This document shows positions 8,777-18,996 of a stretch of 64,000 bases of DNA, piece after piece. Position numbers and translations under genes: made by a program. Position 1 is the stretch's first letter. Each line of letters begins with the position of its first letter. The stretch comes from Bizionia saleffrena. Its GTDB lineage: Bacteria; Bacteroidota; Bacteroidia; Flavobacteriales; Flavobacteriaceae. The notes beneath the pieces are model-generated. The model worked only from the letters and a program-made list of their open reading frames with translations, was not told the DNA's origin and searched no databases. The stretch is taken from the NCBI RefSeq assembly GCF_008086175.1, contig NZ_VSKM01000010.1:1-64000 (forward strand). Reading direction: 5' to 3'.

Positions 8777-9682
8777 TTACAACTCAAAGACTTTACCGTC
8801 ATTCGCTAACTCTACAGTACCAAAACACGTCTCAGCTTCAGTTTTAAATGCATTTAAATCGTCGTAACGCGTGGAGTAATGTCCTAATATCAAAGTTCCA
8901 ACATTAGCCATCTTAGCAATCTTGGCAGCCTCTATAGCTGTACTATGCTTAGTTTTAGGTGCTAACTTAGCGTGTTTTTCTAAAAACGTGGACTCGTGGT
9001 ACAACACGGTAACGTCTTTTATAATGGGCACAATTGCTTCATTATAGGCCGTATCACTACAAAAGGCATAACTTTTTGGAGTGGGCCCTGCGTGCGTAAC
9101 GGTTTCGTTTTTAATAGTAATACCGTCTTCATTAACCACATCGAACCCCTGTTTTAATTTACGATAGTAAGCAATATCAATATTTGTGTTTAATACAGCA
9201 TTCATATCTAACTTGCGCTCGTGTTCTTTCTCTTTAAAAAGGAAGCCGTTAGTATACACGCGGTGATCTAAAGGAATGGTATGCACTTCAACTTTTTCGT
9301 CTTCAAAAATAATTTCGGAAGACGTATTTGTCAGCTCGTGAAAAATTAGTTGATAGTTGGTCCACGATTTACTCAGTTTTAACTGAAGGGTAATAATTTC
9401 TTTTAAACCTTTCGGTCCATAAATATGTAAATCGGCTTCGCGAGTAAGTAACCTGAAAGTTGAAATTAAACCGACCAAACCAAAAAAGTGATCGCCATGT
9501 AAGTGTGAAATAAACACGTGTTTGATACGATTAAACTTTATTTTATGCCTTCTAATTTCTACCTGAGTACCCTCGCCACAGTCGATTAAAAAAATATGAT
9601 TGTTTATTTCAAGAACCTGCGCCGTAGGATTTGTAAAAGCACGCGGCGTAGCACTATAACAGCCTAATATATTTAGTTTCAT
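8777..9682 (-). CDS. rnz: Ribonuclease Z (tRNA 3' endonuclease)
   Basis: RNase Z is a zinc metallo-beta-lactamase-fold enzyme that cuts the 3' trailer from tRNA precursors. This protein of 301 residues has the usual length of the short form. It carries the metal motif HLHGDH at 60-65, CSDTAYNEA, a YHESTF motif and the late LGHYSTRY. It sits between the STAS-like gene (54 bases upstream) and pdxH (40 bases downstream), all on the minus strand, so readthrough from pyrR-pyrB is likely. Confidence 0.95.
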   Translation of the reverse strand: MKLNILGCYSATPRAFTNPTAQVLEINNHIFLIDCGEGTQVEIRRHKIKFNRIKHVFISHLHGDHFFGLVGLISTFRLLTREADLHIYGPKGLKEIITLQLKLSKSWTNYQLIFHELTNTSSEIIFEDEKVEVHTIPLDHRVYTNGFLFKEKEHERKLDMNAVLNTNIDIAYYRKLKQGFDVVNEDGITIKNETVTHAGPTPKSYAFCSDTAYNEAIVPIIKDVTVLYHESTFLEKHAKLAPKTKHSTAIEAAKIAKMANVGTLILGHYSTRYDDLNAFKTEAETCFGTVELANDGKVFEL

Positions 9683-9736
9683 TATAATGTGATTTTAGAG
9701 TTAGTTAATGTGCTGTTGGGGTGGAAGCAATAGTAA

Positions 9737-10069
9737 CTATAATTCTAAATCGCGTTCCATTTCTTCCATTTCAATAATATCGAAAGCCTCTTTTACCGTT
9801 GGTACAACAACGATTTCTTCAGGAATTTCAGTACTACTAATTTTATCTGTGACCACAACAAAAGTTAATTTGGCTGCACGATGGTTATTAGATAAACGTA
9901 AGAATTCTATAACATCTTGAAGTGAAATAGAACCTAAAGAACTTAATTTAACGATAATATTATCGTTTTTAAATTTTGGATAAAGGGCTTCTATTTTTTT
10001 TACTAACTCTACAATCGTTGCCTTTTCTTGAGTGATGATTGATGTGTTTTGTTCTTTATCTATAATCAT
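9737..10069 (-). CDS. STAS-like conserved small protein
   Basis: This 110-residue soluble protein has alternating beta/alpha order: ITQEKATIVELVKKIE, NIIVKLSSLGSISLQDVIEFL, AAKLTFVVVTDK, EIVVVPTVKEAFDIIEMEEME. That resembles the STAS or anti-sigma-antagonist fold, including the terminal value/helix unit (PTVKEAFDIIEM). It starts 4 bases after the pyrB stop, so it is translationally coupled to pyrB, and rnz follows. Its function is not known to me. Related short genes next to rnz are conserved in flavobacteria, which is recollection and was not checked. Confidence 0.6.
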   Translation of the reverse strand: MIIDKEQNTSIITQEKATIVELVKKIEALYPKFKNDNIIVKLSSLGSISLQDVIEFLRLSNNHRAAKLTFVVVTDKISSTEIPEEIVVVPTVKEAFDIIEMEEMERDLEL

Positions 10070-10073
10070 ATTA

Positions 10074-11003
10074 TTATTGTTTTAATTTTGAAGCTAATAA
10101 ATAAATAACCGCCATCCTAACTGCTACGCCATTTTGTACTTGATCTAGTATAATGGCTTGTTTAGAATCGGCAACATCACTAGTAATTTCCACGCCGCGA
10201 TTAATGGGGCCGGGATGCATAATCGTAATTTCTTTATCTAAAGAGTCTAAAAGCGCTTTATTAACACCAAATTGTTGTGTATATTCTCGTGTTGAAGGAA
10301 AGTAACTTATGTCCATTCTTTCGTTTTGTACGCGCAACATATTAGCGACATCACACCAATTTAATGCTTTACGCAAATCGGTTTCTACGGTAACGCCAAG
10401 TTTTTCGATATATTTTGGGAGTAATGTTTTTGGTCCGCAAACCTTAACATTAGCGCCTTGTAGTTTTAAAGCATAAATATTAGAAAGTGCCACGCGACTG
10501 TGCAAAATATCGCCGACAATAACCACATTTTTACCTGCAACTTCTCCTAATCTTTCTCGTATGGAATACGAATCTAACAACGCTTGAGTAGGGTGTTCGT
10601 GTGCGCCATCTCCTGCATTAATAATATTGGCGTTAATATGTTTAGATAAAAATACGCTGGCTCCAGGATTAGGGTGACGCATTACTACCATATCAACTTT
10701 CATCGATAATATATTGTTAACGGTATCTATTAAAGTTTCTCCTTTTTTTACTGAAGATTGCGCTGCTGAAAAATTAATTACATCTGCCGAGAGTCGCTTT
10801 TCAGCGAGTTCGAAAGAGAGTTTTGTTCGGGTAGAATTTTCAAAAAACAAATTAGCAATTGTAATATCTCTTAGTGATGGTACTTTTTTAATCGGCCTAT
10901 TAATAACTTCTTTGAAGTGATCGGCGGTTTGAAAAATAAGTTCAACATCCTGTTTATTAAGATACTTTATCCCTAGCAAGTGGTTAACACTTAATTCACT
11001 CAT
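10074..11003 (-). CDS. pyrB: Aspartate carbamoyltransferase catalytic subunit
   Basis: PyrB condenses carbamoyl phosphate with aspartate, the committed step of pyrimidine synthesis, in the cytoplasm. The protein has 309 residues. It shows the carbamoyl-phosphate motif FENSTRTKLSFELAEKRL (residues 54-71), VVMRHPNPGAS, HPTQALLDSYSIRE and HPGPINRGVEI. No pyrI regulatory-chain gene is adjacent, as is usual when pyrB is paired with pyrR. The gene is 64 bases downstream of pyrR and overlaps no neighbour. Confidence 0.96.
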   Translation of the reverse strand: MSELSVNHLLGIKYLNKQDVELIFQTADHFKEVINRPIKKVPSLRDITIANLFFENSTRTKLSFELAEKRLSADVINFSAAQSSVKKGETLIDTVNNILSMKVDMVVMRHPNPGASVFLSKHINANIINAGDGAHEHPTQALLDSYSIRERLGEVAGKNVVIVGDILHSRVALSNIYALKLQGANVKVCGPKTLLPKYIEKLGVTVETDLRKALNWCDVANMLRVQNERMDISYFPSTREYTQQFGVNKALLDSLDKEITIMHPGPINRGVEITSDVADSKQAIILDQVQNGVAVRMAVIYLLASKLKQ

Positions 11004-11067
11004 TGTATTGATATGTTTCTGTAATTACTACTCTTTTATTTGAAATGAAAGCGGCTGAACCTGGGTT

Positions 11068-11607
11068 TTAGTTTCGCACTAAATAAACACAGTCTTCACC
11101 TTCATTTTCAATCCAATTTACTTTTACTTTTTCTTCGTTAATAGCATCTACTTGTCGGCCGCGATAATCCGGCTGAATAGGTAGATGTCTGCTAAATCGT
11201 CTATCTATTAACGTTAATAATTCTATATCATCTGGTCTCCCAAACGATTGTATTGCCGTTAAGGCCGAACGAATACTTCGCCCTGTATAGAGCACATCGT
11301 CTATAAAAACTACTTTTTTATTTTCTATTTCGAAGTCAATTTCTGTAGAATTCGCCGTCAAGGTTTTGTCGCCACGTCTAAAGTCGTCTCTATAGAATGT
11401 AATATCCAAAAGGCCTAACTTTAAATCTTTAATCTTATACTCTGTTTTAAGTAACTCGGCCAGTCGTTTCGCCAAAAATGAACCTCTTGGTTGTATACCT
11501 ATTAAGACAGTGTTAGAAAAGTCATCGTGGTTTTCTATTAATTGACAAGCCAGTCTATGAAGTATAATATTAATGGCTGTGGCGTTAAGTAGCACTTTCT
11601 GACTCAT
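11068..11607 (-). CDS. pyrR: Bifunctional pyr regulator / uracil phosphoribosyltransferase PyrR
   Basis: PyrR binds UMP or UTP and, in many bacteria, controls pyr operons; it also has uracil phosphoribosyltransferase activity. The protein has 179 residues with the PRPP-binding loop VVFIDDVLYTGRSIRSAL and the family end RHLPIQPDYRGRQVDA. It is the first gene of the minus-strand run pyrR-pyrB-STAS-rnz. A -7 box TAACTTTG lies just upstream. I did not find an obvious PyrR attenuator in the 27-base leader, so feedback may not act through this leader. Confidence 0.95.
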   Translation of the reverse strand: MSQKVLLNATAINIILHRLACQLIENHDDFSNTVLIGIQPRGSFLAKRLAELLKTEYKIKDLKLGLLDITFYRDDFRRGDKTLTANSTEIDFEIENKKVVFIDDVLYTGRSIRSALTAIQSFGRPDDIELLTLIDRRFSRHLPIQPDYRGRQVDAINEEKVKVNWIENEGEDCVYLVRN

Positions 11608-11633
11608 AATGGGATTTCATCGGGTTTGTGTAA

Positions 11634-11641
11634 CAAAGTTA
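11634..11641 (-). promoter_or_regulatory. Putative -7 box of the pyrR operon
   Basis: On the minus strand the sequence TAACTTTG matches the Bacteroidota -7 consensus TAnnTTTG exactly, 27 bases upstream of the pyrR start. No clear TTG -33 box was assigned. Confidence 0.45.
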
Positions 11642-11679
11642 CTGTAAATAGTTAAGAGTTTAAAGATAATTTTGCGCAT

Positions 11680-11712
11680 AAAAAAAGCCTTTCATTTCTG
11701 AAAGGCTTTTAA
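11680..11712 (-). terminator. Terminator of rpsA
   Basis: The stem AAAAGCCTTTCA/TGAAAGGCTTTT with a short loop is followed by a T run on the minus strand, 19 bases after the rpsA stop. Confidence 0.85.
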
Positions 11713-11730
11713 AAGTATTATGAGTGGTAA

Positions 11731-13563
11731 TTATTGTTTACCGTCCATTTTATCTTTAAGCGCTTGTAAAGCATCATTTGCATCACCTAAAGTTGTTTTA
11801 GATTCAGCAGTTTGAGTTGTTTGTTTTTCAACAGCAGCTTTTACATTAGCCATTTCTTCAGCTTTAAAAATTGCAGTATGCGAAGCAACTACTCTTTTAA
11901 ATTCTTTGTTAAATTCAATAATTTTGAATTCAGCTGAATCTCCTTTTCCTAATTTAGAACCGTCTTCTTTTTCAAGGTGACGAGAAGGAACAAAAGCAAC
12001 GATATCCTCGTTAAATTCGATAGTTGCACCTTTATCTACAACCTCAGCAATTTGTGCTGTATGTGTTGTTGCTAAAGCAAACTCAGTTTCGTATTTATCC
12101 CACGGGTTAGTTGTTGTTTGTTTGTGACCCAAAGATAATTTACGTCCTTCAACATCTAACTCAAGTACTACTACTTCTAATTTGTCTCCAACGGCACAGA
12201 ACTCAGATGGGTGCTTAATTTTCTTAGTCCAAGATAAATCAGAGATATAAATTAATCCGTCAATACCTTCTTCTAATTCAACAAAAACACCAAAGTTTGT
12301 AAAGTTACGTACAATACCAGTGTGCTTAGAAGCTACTGGATATTTTGTAGTAATATCTGTCCAAGGATCTTGCGATAATTGCTTAATACCTAAAGACATT
12401 TTACGATCTTCTCTATCTAAAGTTAAGATTTGTGCATCTATTTCGTCTCCTACAGAAACAAAATCGTTTGCAGAACGTAAGTGTGTAGACCAAGACATTT
12501 CTGAAACGTGAACTAAACCTTCAACACCTTCAGCAACTTCGATAAATGCACCGTAATCTGCGATTACAACAACTTTACCTTTTACTTTGTCTCCAACGCT
12601 TACTTCTTCACCTAAGGCATCCCAAGGGTGCTTAGATAATTGTTTAAGACCTAATTGGATTCTAGATTTATTTTCGTCAAAATCAAGAATTACAACATTT
12701 AATTTTTGATCTAACTCAACAATCTCATTTGGATGGTTAATTCTAGACCACGATAAATCTGTAATATGAACTAATCCGTCAACACCACCAAGATCGATAA
12801 ATACACCGTAAGAAGTAATATTTTTAACAATACCTTCTAATACTTGACCTTTTTCTAATTGACCAATAATTTCTTTTTTCTGTACTTCGATATCAGCTTC
12901 GATAAGTGCTTTATGCGACACTACTACGTTTTTGAATTCGTGGTTAATTTTCACCACTTTAAATTCCATAGTTTTGTTTACATACTGATCGTAATCTCTA
13001 ATTGGCTTAACGTCAATTTGAGAACCTGGTAAGAATGCTTCGATTCCGAAAACATCTACAATCATACCACCTTTCGTTCTACATTTTACGAAACCATTAA
13101 CGATTTCTCCAGTTTCATGCGCATTATTAACACGCTCCCAAGCCTTAATAACACGAGCTTTTCTGTGAGATAATATTAATTGTCCAGTCGCGTCTTCACG
13201 AACGTCAATTAATACTTCCACTTTGTCTCCTACTGCTAAGTTAGGGTTGTAACGGAATTCGTTTAATGAAATAACACCTTCAGATTTAGCGTTGATGTCG
13301 ATAATAGCGTCACGATCTGAGATGTGTACTACTTCTCCAGTTACAACTTCGTCATCTAATGTGTCTACGAAATTTTCTGATACTAATTTTTCAAATTCTT
13401 TTAATTGAGAATCTTCAACCTCATCAATACCTTCTTGGTAATTGTGCCAGTTAAAGTCTGCTAAGAATTGTTCAGGATTTGCTTGTGCTTCAGAGATTAC
13501 TGGAGCCTCATTTGTTGCAGCGTTTGTTGCTTCAACTTCTGCTTGTTTTGCTTTGTCAGCCAT
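11731..13563 (-). CDS. rpsA: 30S ribosomal protein S1
   Basis: S1 binds mRNA and helps load it on the 30S subunit. This protein of 610 residues has about six S1/OB repeats, seen as recurring GVFIDLGGVDGLVHITDLSW, GAFIEVAEGVEGLVHVSEMSW and GVFVELEEGIDGLIYISDLSW units separated by linkers ending HPWD or NPWD. The N terminus is an acidic/alanine-rich extension, usual for Bacteroidota S1, and the C terminus is a short lysine/glutamine-rich tail. It is monocistronic with its own terminator and a leader of about 130 bases. Confidence 0.97.
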   Translation of the reverse strand: MADKAKQAEVEATNAATNEAPVISEAQANPEQFLADFNWHNYQEGIDEVEDSQLKEFEKLVSENFVDTLDDEVVTGEVVHISDRDAIIDINAKSEGVISLNEFRYNPNLAVGDKVEVLIDVREDATGQLILSHRKARVIKAWERVNNAHETGEIVNGFVKCRTKGGMIVDVFGIEAFLPGSQIDVKPIRDYDQYVNKTMEFKVVKINHEFKNVVVSHKALIEADIEVQKKEIIGQLEKGQVLEGIVKNITSYGVFIDLGGVDGLVHITDLSWSRINHPNEIVELDQKLNVVILDFDENKSRIQLGLKQLSKHPWDALGEEVSVGDKVKGKVVVIADYGAFIEVAEGVEGLVHVSEMSWSTHLRSANDFVSVGDEIDAQILTLDREDRKMSLGIKQLSQDPWTDITTKYPVASKHTGIVRNFTNFGVFVELEEGIDGLIYISDLSWTKKIKHPSEFCAVGDKLEVVVLELDVEGRKLSLGHKQTTTNPWDKYETEFALATTHTAQIAEVVDKGATIEFNEDIVAFVPSRHLEKEDGSKLGKGDSAEFKIIEFNKEFKRVVASHTAIFKAEEMANVKAAVEKQTTQTAESKTTLGDANDALQALKDKMDGKQ

Positions 13564-13829
13564 TGCAGATAAGTTTTTGTATTCTGTATGTCTAGGAAGA
13601 TTTAAACGTGTAACACACAGAAGTGTTAAATTAAAATTGTTTTATAGCCCTTTTATCTTTCCTATAAATCCGTTAAAAGGAGTGCAAAAATAATACTTTT
13701 TATGACTACAACCTAATCCCAACAAATAATTTTTAACGAACTGATTACAAAGTAAATAAATAATTGTTAAATGTAATTCGTATTTATGTTTTTTCTATCT
13801 TTAATAGATTATAAATTAGTAACTAAGAA

Positions 13830-14210
13830 ATGGCTGTGAAATCGAAATACCAAGAGGTTTTAAATTTAGGGGAACAATTAAACATTAAAAATGGTGCTGT
13901 TTCTGAAGACAATGGCGACCTTCACGTTAAAGGTACCGCAGCAACCCAATACGAAAAAAACTTACTTTGGGATAAAATAAAATTAGCTGGTGGCGAAAAT
14001 CCTAGCGATATTGTTGCCGATATTAAAGTTGCCGATACGAGCGTTTACCACAGGCACACCGTTAAAAGTGGAGAAACTTTAGGTGAAATTGCAAAGCAAT
14101 ATTATAACAACCCAGCTAAATACCAAGCTATATTTGCAGCAAATTCAGATATTTTAAAGAACCCAGATGTAATTTACCCAGATCAAGAATTAATAATTCC
14201 AAATTTGTAG
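13830..14210 (+). CDS. BON-like plus LysM domain protein (Kbp/YgaU-like)
   Basis: This 126-residue protein has no obvious signal peptide. Residues 1-65 (LNLGEQLNIKNGAVSEDNGDLHV, in part) match the BON-like N-terminal part of the potassium-binding protein Kbp (YgaU). Residues 75-125 are a LysM domain (HTVKSGETLGEIAKQYY, with final YPDQELIIP). The length and order fit that family well. The LysM domain could bind N-acetylglucosamine polymers, but in Kbp it takes part in ion-dependent folding, so the role here is inferred only. The gene is monocistronic, divergent from rpsA, with its own terminator. Confidence 0.82.
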   Translation: MAVKSKYQEVLNLGEQLNIKNGAVSEDNGDLHVKGTAATQYEKNLLWDKIKLAGGENPSDIVADIKVADTSVYHRHTVKSGETLGEIAKQYYNNPAKYQAIFAANSDILKNPDVIYPDQELIIPNL

Positions 14211-14275
14211 GAGTTTAATAGCACCTTTGAAGCGCGTTTTTTAGATACAATAGTATAACGTTTGCTTTTATTTAA

Positions 14276-14304
14276 AGGCCTTACTTTTTAGTAAGGCTTT
14301 TTTT
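14276..14304 (+). terminator. Terminator of the LysM protein gene
   Basis: The stem GCCTTAC/GTAAGGC (14278-14284, 14291-14297) is followed by seven T. Confidence 0.75.
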
Positions 14305-14344
14305 GTTTATTATTTAATACTATTCTATAACTTTTACACTTTTG

Positions 14345-15031
14345 TTATGCAAATCTTTGGTTTACCAAAAGAAGAACGCGCTCAAATTGTGTTATTAAAT
14401 CTAAATTAGAATTGTCTAATTCTATAGCGTCTTCAGCTTTACGTAATGGTGAATCCTCTCGGTGCGAATCGATATAATCACGGTCTTCAACATTTTTTAA
14501 AACGTCTGCATACGTTACCTCATCCCCACGTTCAATAAGTTCATCAAACCGTCTTCTAGCTCTCTTTTCCGCCGAAGCAATCATAAACAATTTTAATTCA
14601 GCATCTGGAAAAACCACGGTTCCAATATCGCGGCCATCCATAACAACGCCTTTATCTTTACCCATTTGTTGTTGCTGTTGTACTAATTGAGAGCGCACCT
14701 CTGAAACCGCTGCAACTTGACTTACATAACGAGACACTTCCAACGTTCTAATTTCCTTTTCTATTTTTACACCGTTTAAATACACTTCGGCAAAACCGAC
14801 TATATCATTAAATTTAAAACTAATGGTAATGGTGTTTAATGCAGCGACTAATTTAGAAGCTTCAAAATGGTGTGCATCTATAAAGCCGTGTTGCATAGCA
14901 AACCACGTTACCGCACGATACATTGCGCCGGTATCGACATAAATGTATCCTAAATGTTTAGCAAGTTGTTTGGCGACCGTACTTTTTCCTGTTGAAGAAA
15001 AACCGTCTATGGCTATCGTGATTTTTTTCAC
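14345..15031 (-). CDS. cmk: Cytidylate kinase
   Basis: Cmk phosphorylates CMP and dCMP with ATP. The protein has 228 residues. It shows the P-loop GFSSTGKSTVAKQLAKHLG (residues 10-28), VDTGAMYRAVTW and GKDKGVVMDGRDIGTVVFPD, the last being the family signature, then the lid with SAEKRARRRFDEL. It lies 54 bases downstream of porQ on the minus strand. The order lon-porQ-cmk is what I would expect in flavobacteria. Confidence 0.96.
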   Translation of the reverse strand: MKKITIAIDGFSSTGKSTVAKQLAKHLGYIYVDTGAMYRAVTWFAMQHGFIDAHHFEASKLVAALNTITISFKFNDIVGFAEVYLNGVKIEKEIRTLEVSRYVSQVAAVSEVRSQLVQQQQQMGKDKGVVMDGRDIGTVVFPDAELKLFMIASAEKRARRRFDELIERGDEVTYADVLKNVEDRDYIDSHREDSPLRKAEDAIELDNSNLDLITQFERVLLLVNQRFA

Positions 15032-15085
15032 TTGTATTACGTTTTAATGGCTAAAATAAGGATAATTATAAGGTTTCAGATGGAT

Positions 15086-16105
15086 TTATTGCAAATCTAG
15101 ATGAAGTCCGAAAAAGTTAGAATTCCCTGCCGCTGTGTATTTGGCGTGTGTATAACTAAATCTTAATTTGTTAAGCCTAATAGAAAACCCAGCTGATAAG
15201 CCTGAGAAATTACGCTGATCTACAATTCTAAGTTCTTCCGCTCGTCTAAAATTATATCCTAAGCGAATATTAAACCCTTTATCTGGAAACAATTCCGCAC
15301 CTAAAATAGTGTGCCTTATAACATTCGATAAAAAACCTACTTTCTCTGGTGTTTGATTACCTTCTAAATCGGTAGTGGCACGTGCTGGATTTGGTAGTCC
15401 AATTGGCCATTGCTGCAAATTCTCGAAGGTGATGTGCCAACGCAACGGAATATACTCTAAGGTTTGAGACAAGCCAAAAGCGACTTCTAGTGGTAACGAT
15501 TCGTAACGTTCGTTATAAGCAGTAATTTGTGTTCCTAAATTTCTAACCACTAACGTCGCTTGAAATTCTAATTCTTCATCGCGGTACAGTAATCCTAAAT
15601 CGGTGGCAACACCAAAGGAATTATACTGTTCTAAACTTGAGGTTATAAATTTTAAATTGGCTCCAAAATAAAAATTAGAATAGCCTAATTGCACGGCATA
15701 TCCTACAGATAATGCGGCTTCCGAACCTGAAAACGAACCTGTAGCATTTCCATTTTCGTCATACCCATCAAAAGAACCATAATTTACGTAAGTGGCTCCA
15801 ATATGAAAGGTTTGAGTTCTTCGGTCTAAAGTATAAGCATAAGCCACGGAACCGTAAGAAATATCGCCTAAGTAACTCGTGTAATTTAATGCCAATTGGT
15901 TATCCATATCGCCATTAATAGTCGCCGGATTGTATAAGGCTTGCGTAACATCGTAATCGACATTAGTAAGCACCTTACCTCCCAACGCTGCTTGACGTGG
16001 TGATGACACTAAGTTAAGAAATTGATAAGTAGACTGCCCACCCAGTTGTGCAAAACAAACGGCGGTAGAAAACAAACATAAAATGGGCAAATATTTTTTA
16101 AGCAT
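15086..16105 (-). CDS. porQ: Type IX secretion system protein PorQ
   Basis: PorQ is an outer-membrane beta-barrel protein of the T9SS attachment complex. This one has 339 residues, with a signal peptide ending CFAQ. The mature start, LGGQSTYQFLNLVSSPRQAA, is the PorQ signature, and ALGGK plus ALYNPATING follow. The remainder is a series of amphipathic strands ending in an aromatic-rich C terminus. It supplies machinery for the T9SS cargo encoded elsewhere in this window (the adhesin at the left end and the M14 enzyme near 36 kb). It is probably cotranscribed with cmk. Confidence 0.93.
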   Translation of the reverse strand: MLKKYLPILCLFSTAVCFAQLGGQSTYQFLNLVSSPRQAALGGKVLTNVDYDVTQALYNPATINGDMDNQLALNYTSYLGDISYGSVAYAYTLDRRTQTFHIGATYVNYGSFDGYDENGNATGSFSGSEAALSVGYAVQLGYSNFYFGANLKFITSSLEQYNSFGVATDLGLLYRDEELEFQATLVVRNLGTQITAYNERYESLPLEVAFGLSQTLEYIPLRWHITFENLQQWPIGLPNPARATTDLEGNQTPEKVGFLSNVIRHTILGAELFPDKGFNIRLGYNFRRAEELRIVDQRNFSGLSAGFSIRLNKLRFSYTHAKYTAAGNSNFFGLHLDLQ

Positions 16106-16258
16106 AAAGCTGCAAAGTAACTAAATCTATTTTAAAACGCCTACAACTCTTTTTTATTTTTAAGAGCCTCTATATTATCCATAATTAGTGCCTTTTACAA
16201 CATTTTTAAATTATGAATCTATAAGATATAGCACAATAAAATCGGCAATAATTTGACA

Positions 16259-16303
16259 TAAAAAAAACCATAAACTGCTTCTATAACACAGTTTATGGTT
16301 TAC
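16259..16303 (-). terminator. Terminator of lon
   Basis: The stem AAACCATAAACTG/CAGTTTATGGTTT (16265-16277, 16289-16301) has a T run on the minus strand, 22 bases after the lon stop. Confidence 0.87.
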
Positions 16304-16324
16304 AAATATAAGGTATTAAACCTA

Positions 16325-18772
16325 TTAAAGGATTTTAGCGTTTTCTACTTTTTCTTTCGTTAATGCTACTTTTAAAACATCTTTCATATCACTAACATAA
16401 TGAAAGGTTAATCCTTTTAAATAGTCTTGATTTATTTCTTCAATATCGCGTCTGTTCTCTTCGCATAATAAAATTTCTTTTATTCTAGCGCGTTTAGCAG
16501 CGAGTATTTTTTCTTTAACACCGCCTACAGGTAATACTTTACCTCTTAAGGTAATCTCACCAGTCATCGCCATATTCTTCTTTACTTTACGTTGTGTAAA
16601 TAAAGAGACTAAAGACGTAAGCATAGTTACACCTGCACTCGGCCCGTCTTTAGGGGTTGCACCTTCTGGTACGTGAATATGGACATTGTACTTATCGAAA
16701 ACGTCGGGATCTATACCAAATTCCTCTGCATTCGATTTTATGTATTCCAAAGCAATAGTTGCCGATTCTTTCATTACTTTTCCTAAGTTACCTGTAATGG
16801 AAAGCGTTCCTTTCCCTTTAGATAAAATAGACTCAATAAATAAGATATCACCTCCTACCGTAGTCCACGCTAAGCCTGTAACGACTCCAGCAACATTGTT
16901 ATTTTCATATTTGTCGCGTTCTAATTTAGGACCGCCTAATATTTCAATAATATTTTCGTTAGAAATTTTTATATTATACTCTTCTTCCATTGCGATATTC
17001 ATAGCCGCATAACGCACCATTTTGGCAATTTGCTTCTCTAAACCACGCACTCCAGATTCTCTAGTATATCCCTCAACAATTTTTTCTAATTGTGGTTTAC
17101 CTATTTTTAAATGAGCGTCTTTTAACCCGTGCTCTTTTAATTGTTTTGGTAGTAAATGACGTTTTGCAATTTCAACTTTTTCTTCAATGGTGTAGCCCGA
17201 TACGTTTATTATTTCCATACGATCGCGTAATGCAGGCTGGATGTTACCTAAATTATTTGAGGTGGCAATAAACATCACTTTAGATAAGTCGTAACCTAAT
17301 TCCAAGAAATTATCGTGAAATTTGCTATTCTGCTCTGGATCTAAAACTTCTAATAATGCAGAAGAAGGATCTCCTTGATTAGAATTTGACAGCTTATCAA
17401 TCTCATCCAGTACAAAAACAGGATTTGAAGTCCCTGCTTTTTTTAGATGCTGAAGAATTCGCCCCGGCATGGCACCAATATACGTTTTTCTATGTCCGCG
17501 AATCTCTGCTTCATCACGCAACCCCCCTAAAGACATACGCACATACTCGCGCCCTAAAGCTTCAGCAACAGATTTACCTAATGAAGTTTTACCCACACCT
17601 GGAGGGCCGTATAAGCATAAAATTGGCGACTTCATATCGTTACGCAATTTTAAAACCGCTAAGTATTCTATAATACGTTTCTTAACATCGTCTAATCCGT
17701 AATGATCGCGATCTAAAATCTTTTTAGCCCGTTTTAAATCGAATTTATCCTTGCTAAACTCATTCCACGGTAAATCTAAAAAGAACTCTAAATAGTTACG
17801 CTGAATCGAGTATTCTGCAACTTGCGGATTCATGCGTTTCATTTTGCTAATTTCTTTTTCAAAATGACTAGCAATGTCTTCACTCCACTTTTTTGTTTTT
17901 GCACGCTTCTGCATATCTTCGATCTCCTGCTCATTATTACTACCCAATTCTTCTTGAATAGTTTTCATTTGCTGGTGTAAGAAATACTCGCGTTGCTGTT
18001 GGTTCATATCACTTTGAACCTTCGATTGTATATCGTTACGCAACTCTAATTTCTGAAGTTCAAAATTCATAAACTTCAACGTTTCAAGCGCACGTTCTTT
18101 AAGATCGTTTTTCTCTAATAATGCTTGCTTATCCGATACCGATAAATTCAGATTTGACGACACAAAATTAATTAAGAACGAATCGCTTTCAATGTTTTTA
18201 ATGGCAAAAGACGCCTCGCTAGGTATATTCGGACTGTCTTTAATAATTTGTAAAGCCAATTCTTTAATAGAATCTATAATCGCTTCAAACTCTTTATTCT
18301 GAAGTGCTGGTTTAGCTTCAGGCACCTCGCGAACCGTAGCATTCATATATGGATCTTCGGTAATGACTTCGGCAATACTAAAACGCTTTTTACCTTGAAT
18401 AATTACCGTTGTATTTCCGTCAGGCATTTTTAATACCTTTAAAATACGCGCCACCGTACCTACCGTGTTTACATCGCCTGCTTTCGGGTCCTCTACCGTT
18501 TCATCTTTCTGAGACACCACTCCAATAACTTTACTCCCTTTGTTAGCATCGTTAATTAGCTTAATTGACTTATCTCTCCCTGCGGTAATTGGGATAACCA
18601 CTCCGGGAAATAACACCGTATTTCTTAAGGATAAAATGGGTAAGGTTTCAGGAAGTTCTTCCTTGTTTATTTTCTCTTCATCTTCAGGCGTCATTAAAGG
18701 AATTAATTCTGAATTTTCATCAAAATCCTGTAATGACAAACTGTCGAGACTTATTAAATTAGATTTCTTCAT
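16325..18772 (-). CDS. lon: ATP-dependent protease Lon (endopeptidase La)
   Basis: Lon degrades misfolded and regulatory proteins in the cytoplasm. The protein has 815 residues. Residues about 43-240 form the substrate-binding LON domain ([18 protein letters not shown]). A coiled segment follows. The AAA+ module has Walker [10 protein letters not shown] at 389-397 and a [10 protein letters not shown] Walker B. The peptidase domain has Ser712 in DGPSAGVTM and Lys755 in GGVKEK. All catalytic residues are present. The gene is monocistronic with a strong terminator and lies divergent from the sigma factor gene. Confidence 0.97.
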   Translation of the reverse strand: MKKSNLISLDSLSLQDFDENSELIPLMTPEDEEKINKEELPETLPILSLRNTVLFPGVVIPITAGRDKSIKLINDANKGSKVIGVVSQKDETVEDPKAGDVNTVGTVARILKVLKMPDGNTTVIIQGKKRFSIAEVITEDPYMNATVREVPEAKPALQNKEFEAIIDSIKELALQIIKDSPNIPSEASFAIKNIESDSFLINFVSSNLNLSVSDKQALLEKNDLKERALETLKFMNFELQKLELRNDIQSKVQSDMNQQQREYFLHQQMKTIQEELGSNNEQEIEDMQKRAKTKKWSEDIASHFEKEISKMKRMNPQVAEYSIQRNYLEFFLDLPWNEFSKDKFDLKRAKKILDRDHYGLDDVKKRIIEYLAVLKLRNDMKSPILCLYGPPGVGKTSLGKSVAEALGREYVRMSLGGLRDEAEIRGHRKTYIGAMPGRILQHLKKAGTSNPVFVLDEIDKLSNSNQGDPSSALLEVLDPEQNSKFHDNFLELGYDLSKVMFIATSNNLGNIQPALRDRMEIINVSGYTIEEKVEIAKRHLLPKQLKEHGLKDAHLKIGKPQLEKIVEGYTRESGVRGLEKQIAKMVRYAAMNIAMEEEYNIKISNENIIEILGGPKLERDKYENNNVAGVVTGLAWTTVGGDILFIESILSKGKGTLSITGNLGKVMKESATIALEYIKSNAEEFGIDPDVFDKYNVHIHVPEGATPKDGPSAGVTMLTSLVSLFTQRKVKKNMAMTGEITLRGKVLPVGGVKEKILAAKRARIKEILLCEENRRDIEEINQDYLKGLTFHYVSDMKDVLKVALTKEKVENAKIL

Positions 18773-18996
18773 ATGTTATATTAGGTCATTATGTCACTTC
18801 AAAAGAAGCGTTCATAATTTATATCGTTTTACATTCTATTGAAACACTAATAATAGCACTGATTAACAATTAGTTACCCATAAACGCATTAGGTTTCACT
18901 TGTAAAAGTTCAATTAATATGCCGTTTTTAAAAAACAATCGTTTGCAGTAACTTTCAGCAAAAATTAAACTAACTTTTAAATTATTTTAAATAAGT

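Larger units (their letters stand above)
7088..8790. repeat. Tandem duplication, copy 2 (about 1.7 kb)
   Basis: This copy begins AAGGCATTTTAATC at 7088 and runs through the terminator, CAP lipoprotein and pdxH to the end of rnz. Base differences from copy 1 were seen only in the non-coding parts (for example TTACTTTATT against TTACGTTATT, TTCGGGGA against TTCGGGAA and TAGTGACG against TAGCGACG). The exceptions are the two indels in pdxH and about 20 extra bases before the rnz stop. Confidence 0.92.

Noticed and set aside
17386-17673. Plus-strand frames within lon
   Set aside because: They are antisense to the conserved AAA+ core of Lon and carry no independent signals.
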